A DNA stretch of 9,010 nt, taken from positions 1-9,010 of the forward strand of contig DGEY01000015.1 of the NCBI GenBank assembly GCA_002391385.1, given 5' to 3'. This document shows positions 5,868-9,010 of the stretch, one piece after another. Position 1 is the stretch's first letter; the number at the start of each line of letters is the position of its first letter. Both the position numbers and the translations under genes were made by a program. The notes under the pieces were generated by a model. That model had not been told where the DNA came from and did not search any database. It saw only the letters and a program-made list of their open reading frames with translations. This DNA is from Firmicutes bacterium UBA3914. Lineage in GTDB: Bacteria; Bacillota; Limnochordia; Darwinibacteriales; Darwinibacteriaceae.

Positions 5868-6892
5868 AGCGGCTCTGGATGGGAGTTAGAAAGCGTCTGC
5901 GCGGCGCCGGGGAGCTCCTGGCGAAGATCTGGGCCCATAGGCAGGGGAAGGTGGGCCTGATCATGGTCACCTTGTTGGTTTTGGTGGCCATCTTCGCCCC
6001 GTATATTGCCCCCTATAACCCTTACGATGTGTCCCAGCGCACCACCAAGGGACTTCCCCCCAGCTGGCAGCATCCCCTGGGCACCACCATCAACACCGGG
6101 CAGGACATTTTCAGCATGCTGGTGTACGGCACCAGGGTTTCCCTGATCGTGGGGGTGACCTCGGGGGTGTGCATCGCCATTGTGGGCTCCATTTTAGGAG
6201 TGGCCGCAGGCTACTTGGGCGGGGCGGTTGATACTCTGATCATGCGCATTGTTGATATCATGCTGGTGATCCCCACGCTGCCTTTGGTCATCGTGCTCAC
6301 CAACGTCTTGGGCCGGGATTTTTGGATCATTATCCTGATCTTTGTGGCCCTGGGCTGGACGGGACTGGCCCGCACCATCCGTTCCTTGGTTTTGGTGTTG
6401 AAGAATACCAACTACGTCAAGGCCGCGGAACTCGCGGGAGCGAGCCGCTGGCACATTATGATCCGCCACATCCTCCCCGGCACCAGCCACCTGGTTATTA
6501 TGAGCACCGCTTTAAGCAGTGCGGGGATCATGGTGGCCGAAGCGGGCCTGAGCTTTTTGGGCCTAGGTGATCCCACGGCCATCAGCTGGGGCAAAATGCT
6601 GGCGGAAGCCCAGTCCGGCGGAGCGCTGCTCTTTGGCGCCTGGTGGTGGATCTTCGCCCCGGGCTTGGGCATCTTCCTCGCGGTGTTTGGGTTTATGCGG
6701 GTGGGGCTGGTCTTAGAAGAGATCGCCAACCCCCGCATGAAACGCACCAGCAGTGTGTATAAGCTCTTTAGGAGCCTGGATTCCAGCTATGTGGAAGAAG
6801 TCTTCCGTTCCATGGATGATTACCAAAGGATCGGAGTTGAGGGAGTTTCCAGTGGGGGAGGGCAGAGCCGTGGAACAGGTCTTGAAGCTTAG
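5864..6892 (+). CDS. dppC: Peptide/nickel-type ABC importer permease, DppC/OppC family
   Basis: The second channel subunit, 342 residues. An N-terminal cytoplasmic helix is followed by a first membrane helix at about 30-50, then the hallmark HPLGTT...GQDIFSMLVYGTRVSL (70-94). Further helices lie at about 97-118, 128-148, 152-170, 208-228 and 255-282. The EAA motif is at about 183-205 (NYVKAAELAGASRWHIMIRH), and AEAGLSFLGLGDP (225-237) with SWGKML is characteristic. The start overlaps the dppB stop as ATGA, with GGTGGGTGA (5849-5857) 6 bases upstream, indicating translational coupling. Family members usually end soon after the NPR element (289-291 here). This protein continues for about 50 more residues, ending in a G/S/E-rich tail that overlaps the start of the next gene. 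Confidence 0.95.
   Translation: MKRLWMGVRKRLRGAGELLAKIWAHRQGKVGLIMVTLLVLVAIFAPYIAPYNPYDVSQRTTKGLPPSWQHPLGTTINTGQDIFSMLVYGTRVSLIVGVTSGVCIAIVGSILGVAAGYLGGAVDTLIMRIVDIMLVIPTLPLVIVLTNVLGRDFWIIILIFVALGWTGLARTIRSLVLVLKNTNYVKAAELAGASRWHIMIRHILPGTSHLVIMSTALSSAGIMVAEAGLSFLGLGDPTAISWGKMLAEAQSGGALLFGAWWWIFAPGLGIFLAVFGFMRVGLVLEEIANPRMKRTSSVYKLFRSLDSSYVEEVFRSMDDYQRIGVEGVSSGGGQSRGTGLEA
6854..6862 (+). promoter_or_regulatory. Ribosome binding site that favours the GTG start of the first ATPase
   Basis: GGGGGAGGG lies 7 bases before the GTG at 6870, inside the end of the permease gene. Another in-frame GTG at 6852 has GAGGGAG (6839-6845) 6 bases upstream and would add six residues (VGEGRA). Homologous ATPases begin just before the first strand, so 6870 fits better, but 6852 cannot be excluded. 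Confidence 0.55.
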
Positions 6893-7859
6893 AAACCTCA
6901 AGGTGGTCTTCCCCACGGATTACGGTCTGATCCGGGCCGTTGAAGGCGTGGATCTGGACATCTACCACCGGGAATGCGTGGCCCTGGTGGGTGAATCGGG
7001 CTGCGGAAAAAGTGTAACCAGCCAGGCGGTGATGCGCCTTTTAGACTCGCCCCCGGCTCTGATCCGCATGGACGTTTTGGAGTTTGACGGGCGGGACCTC
7101 ACCCAGTGCACAGAAGCAGAAATGCAGGAGATCCGGGGTAAAGAGCTGGCCATGATTTTTCAGGATGCCATGACCTCCCTCAACCCCGTAATGACCGTGG
7201 GAAACCAGATCGATGAGATGTACCGGCGTCACTACGGCGATTCCAAGCAGGCAGCTCGGGAAAAGACCGTGCACGCCCTGGAGCTCATCGGTATTCCTGA
7301 GCCCAAGGAGCGGGCCAACAGCTTTCCCCATCAGCTGAGCGGGGGCATGCGCCAACGGGTTCTCTTGGCCATGGCCTTTGCCTGCATGCCCAAACTCATC
7401 ATCGCGGACGAACCCACAACTGCTCTGGATGTGACCATCCAAGCCCAGGTGTTGAAAACCTTAAGGGGCATGCAGCGGGGCTGCGGCACCAGTCTCCTGC
7501 TGGTTACCCATGACCTCAGCGTTGTGGCCAAGATGGCAGACCGGGTGTATGTGATGTACGCGGGGAAGATCGTGGAAAAGGCGCCGGTGAAAGAGCTTTT
7601 CACCAATCCCCACCACCCCTACACCGTCGGGCTGATGGCGGCGGTGCCGAGACTGACCGATGAGAAGAAGAAGTTCACCCAGATCCCCGGCACGGTGCCT
7701 TCTCCGGTGCACAAGCCCAGCGGCTGCTATTTCCACCCCAGGTGTGAATACGCAACTGAACGCTGCCGCAGGGAGATGCCTAGACTCGAACCGATGGGGC
7801 GGGACCGGCAGGTGCGGTGCTTCCATCCGCTGGGAGTAGGGGGGAAGAGCAGTGACTGA
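6870..7859 (+). CDS. dppD: Peptide/nickel-type ABC importer ATPase, DppD/OppD family
   Basis: One of two cytoplasmic ATPases powering import, 329 residues from the chosen GTG. All nucleotide-binding elements are intact: Walker A GESGCGKS (41-48), Q-loop Q98 in IFQDA, signature LSGGM (156-160), Walker B LIIADEP (176-182) with catalytic E181, D-loop ALD (185-187) and switch H214. The C-terminal region is the oligopeptide-transporter-specific extension, with HHPYT (248-252) and cysteines 286, 292, 299 and 317. In DppD/OppD relatives such cysteines have been reported to hold a [4Fe-4S] cluster; by analogy the same may apply here. The gene overlaps dppC by 23 bases. The reading frame stays open back to 6753, but the extra N-terminal residues do not resemble the family and lie within dppC. 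Confidence 0.95.
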   Translation: MEQVLKLRNLKVVFPTDYGLIRAVEGVDLDIYHRECVALVGESGCGKSVTSQAVMRLLDSPPALIRMDVLEFDGRDLTQCTEAEMQEIRGKELAMIFQDAMTSLNPVMTVGNQIDEMYRRHYGDSKQAAREKTVHALELIGIPEPKERANSFPHQLSGGMRQRVLLAMAFACMPKLIIADEPTTALDVTIQAQVLKTLRGMQRGCGTSLLLVTHDLSVVAKMADRVYVMYAGKIVEKAPVKELFTNPHHPYTVGLMAAVPRLTDEKKKFTQIPGTVPSPVHKPSGCYFHPRCEYATERCRREMPRLEPMGRDRQVRCFHPLGVGGKSSD

Positions 7860-8889
7860 GATCATGACCCTGAGAAACGTATCGGTGCATTTCCCCGTCC
7901 GGGGCTTTCTGCCCTTCCTCAAGAAGGGCGAAATCCAGGCGGTAAGCGATGTGTCTTTAGGCGTCAGGCGCGGCGAGATCTTCGGCCTGGTGGGCGAATC
8001 GGGCTGCGGGAAAACCACCCTGGCCAACACCATGGTGGGCTTAGTGAAGCCCACGGCAGGTCAGGTGCTCTTTGAGGGGGTGGACCTGCACAGCCTGCCC
8101 CGGGAGGAGTTCAAAAAGACCAGGCGGCGCATGCAGATGATCTTTCAAGACCCCTTTTCATCCCTCAATCCCCGCTTCAACGTGTACCAGCTGGTCTCGG
8201 AACCGATGGTGATCCGGGGGGAAGATGATGAAGAGACGATGAAAGCAAGGGTAGTGGAGCTTCTGGAAATGGTGGGTCTTTCTGCCCAGGATCTCTACCG
8301 CTACCCCTCTGATTTTTCCGGCGGCCAGCGCCAGCGCATCGGAATTGCCCGGGCCATCAGCCTCAACCCCACATTCCTAGTGTGTGATGAGCCTGTTTCC
8401 GCCCTGGATGTGAGCATCCACGCCCAGATCCTGAATCTCCTCTTGGAGCTGCAGGAAAGGCTCAATTTGACCTACGTTTTCATCTCCCACAACCTGGCGG
8501 ATGTGAAAAAGATGTGCGACCGCCTGGCCGTGATGTACCTGGGCAAGCTCATGGAAGCGGGGGATGCGGACAAGATCTTCGCCAGACCCCTCCATCCCTA
8601 CACCCAGGCCCTCATTGCCGCCGTTCTGGACATCTACTTCAGTGAGGAGCGGGAGATCGTTGTCCTGCCTGGCGATACGCCCAGTCCCATTAACCCGCCT
8701 CCCGGCTGCCGCTTCTGGCAGCGCTGCCCCAAAGCCATGCGGGGCTGCAAAACGGTTCCCCCTGCCTTCTTAGAGGTGGAGGAAGACCACTTCGTGGCCT
8801 GTCACCTGGTGAACGGTTTTCCCAACCAAGACCTCCCTGAGGGCTTTGACCAGCCCATGGTGGGTAGAGAAAAGGTGCCGGGCAGATAA
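7852..8889 (+). CDS. dppF: Peptide/nickel-type ABC importer ATPase, DppF/OppF family
   Basis: The partner ATPase, 345 residues. Elements in order: Walker A GESGCGKT (48-55), Q99 in IFQDPFSSLNP, signature FSGGQRQR (155-162, with F replacing the usual L, common in DppF), Walker B FLVCDEP (175-181) with E180, D-loop SALD (183-186), and H213 in ISHNL (D is more common than this N). The insertion after the first strand (GFLPFLKKGEIQAV) is typical of DppF/OppF. The C-terminal extension has HPYTQALIAAV (248-258) and cysteines 286, 292, 299 and 317, the same numbering as in DppD. About 20 residues after the last cysteine form a polar tail. The GTG start overlaps the dppD stop by 8 bases, with a G-rich ribosome binding site at 7839-7847; an in-frame ATG at 7864 is a less likely start. 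It is the last gene of the operon. Confidence 0.95.
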   Translation: MTEIMTLRNVSVHFPVRGFLPFLKKGEIQAVSDVSLGVRRGEIFGLVGESGCGKTTLANTMVGLVKPTAGQVLFEGVDLHSLPREEFKKTRRRMQMIFQDPFSSLNPRFNVYQLVSEPMVIRGEDDEETMKARVVELLEMVGLSAQDLYRYPSDFSGGQRQRIGIARAISLNPTFLVCDEPVSALDVSIHAQILNLLLELQERLNLTYVFISHNLADVKKMCDRLAVMYLGKLMEAGDADKIFARPLHPYTQALIAAVLDIYFSEEREIVVLPGDTPSPINPPPGCRFWQRCPKAMRGCKTVPPAFLEVEEDHFVACHLVNGFPNQDLPEGFDQPMVGREKVPGR

Positions 8890-8938
8890 AAGGGCGCATA
8901 GTCGCCACCCAATCAAGCTAGCATAGGTCCATCTGGAC
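8890..8938. other. Short non-coding gap between dppF and its terminator
   Basis: No gene or promoter is evident. Two small inverted repeats occur: GGCG/CGCC (8893-8896 and 8903-8906, six-base loop) and GTCC/GGAC (8927-8930 and 8935-8938, four-base loop). Both are weak alone and may only be chance pairing in the 3' untranslated region. Confidence 0.35.
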
Positions 8939-8940
8939 TG

Positions 8941-8980
8941 GGAGAGCTTCCAGCAGAAAAGCTGGGGGCTCTCTTTTTTT
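8941..8980 (+). terminator. Strong intrinsic terminator of the importer operon
   Basis: GAGAGCTTCCAGC (8942-8954) pairs without interruption with GCTGGGGGCTCTC (8961-8973): 13 base pairs including two G-U wobbles, with a six-base loop AGAAAA. Seven T residues (8974-8980) follow at once. It lies 52 bases after the dppF stop and should end the transcript. Confidence 0.92.
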
Positions 8981-9009
8981 GCCTGCTTGCATCCCCAGAG
9001 GCGCAGGCA
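8980..9009. repeat. Inverted repeat at the window edge
   Basis: TGCCTGC (8980-8986) pairs with GCAGGCA (9003-9009), seven base pairs around a 16-base loop. It starts in the last T of the terminator and its right arm reaches the window end, so the element may be longer. It could be part of a second terminator, possibly one serving a convergent neighbour, or a leader of a downstream gene. Confidence 0.35.
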
Positions 9010-9010
9010 G

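Noticed and set aside
6990..8018. Near-identical DNA around the two Walker A motifs (about 6988-7013 and 7990-8015), resembling a direct repeat.
   Set aside because: It is explained by two paralogous ATPases under strong conservation of the nucleotide-binding loop; similarity falls away outside the motif.

Overview
The window is a compact, strictly plus-strand stretch from a moderately GC-rich bacterium. Strong purine-rich ribosome binding sites, several GTG starts, Gram-positive-style lipoproteins, a consensus housekeeping promoter and U-tract terminators suggest a Firmicutes/Bacillota organism of clostridial or limnochordial type. That placement is inferred from style only; no taxonomic marker gene is present.

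Layout: nt 1-122 hold a near-perfect sigma-A-type promoter. Nt 123-806 encode an exported beta-rich protein made of two divergent copies of one repeat. A hairpin with a U-tract follows (846-869). Nt 900-1568 encode a predicted flavin-binding split-barrel (pyridoxamine-phosphate-oxidase-like) protein. A U-tract-less hairpin (1582-1619) precedes a 437-residue lipoprotein (1637-2950), which appears to carry four copies of the same repeat type as the first protein. From 3002 to 8889 lies a complete five-gene peptide/nickel-type (Dpp/Opp) ABC importer: lipoprotein-type binding protein, two permeases and two ATPases. These genes are separated by 4 nt or overlap by 4 to 23 nt, and a strong intrinsic terminator (8941-8980) closes the operon.

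How they work together: the binding protein would capture peptide-like substrates outside the membrane and pass them to the DppB/DppC channel, driven by DppD and DppF. The two repeat proteins would also be outside the membrane, one probably secreted and one lipid-anchored. Their shared repeat and position in front of the importer suggest a locus-specific surface function, but nothing in the sequence says which. The flavin-type protein between them would be cytoplasmic and has no obvious link to transport.

The transporter is conventional. The least explained parts are the repeat family in the two exported proteins, the extended C-terminal tail on DppC, and the folded RNA elements at the first two intergenic gaps. 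I see no CRISPR array, insertion sequence, tRNA or rRNA.
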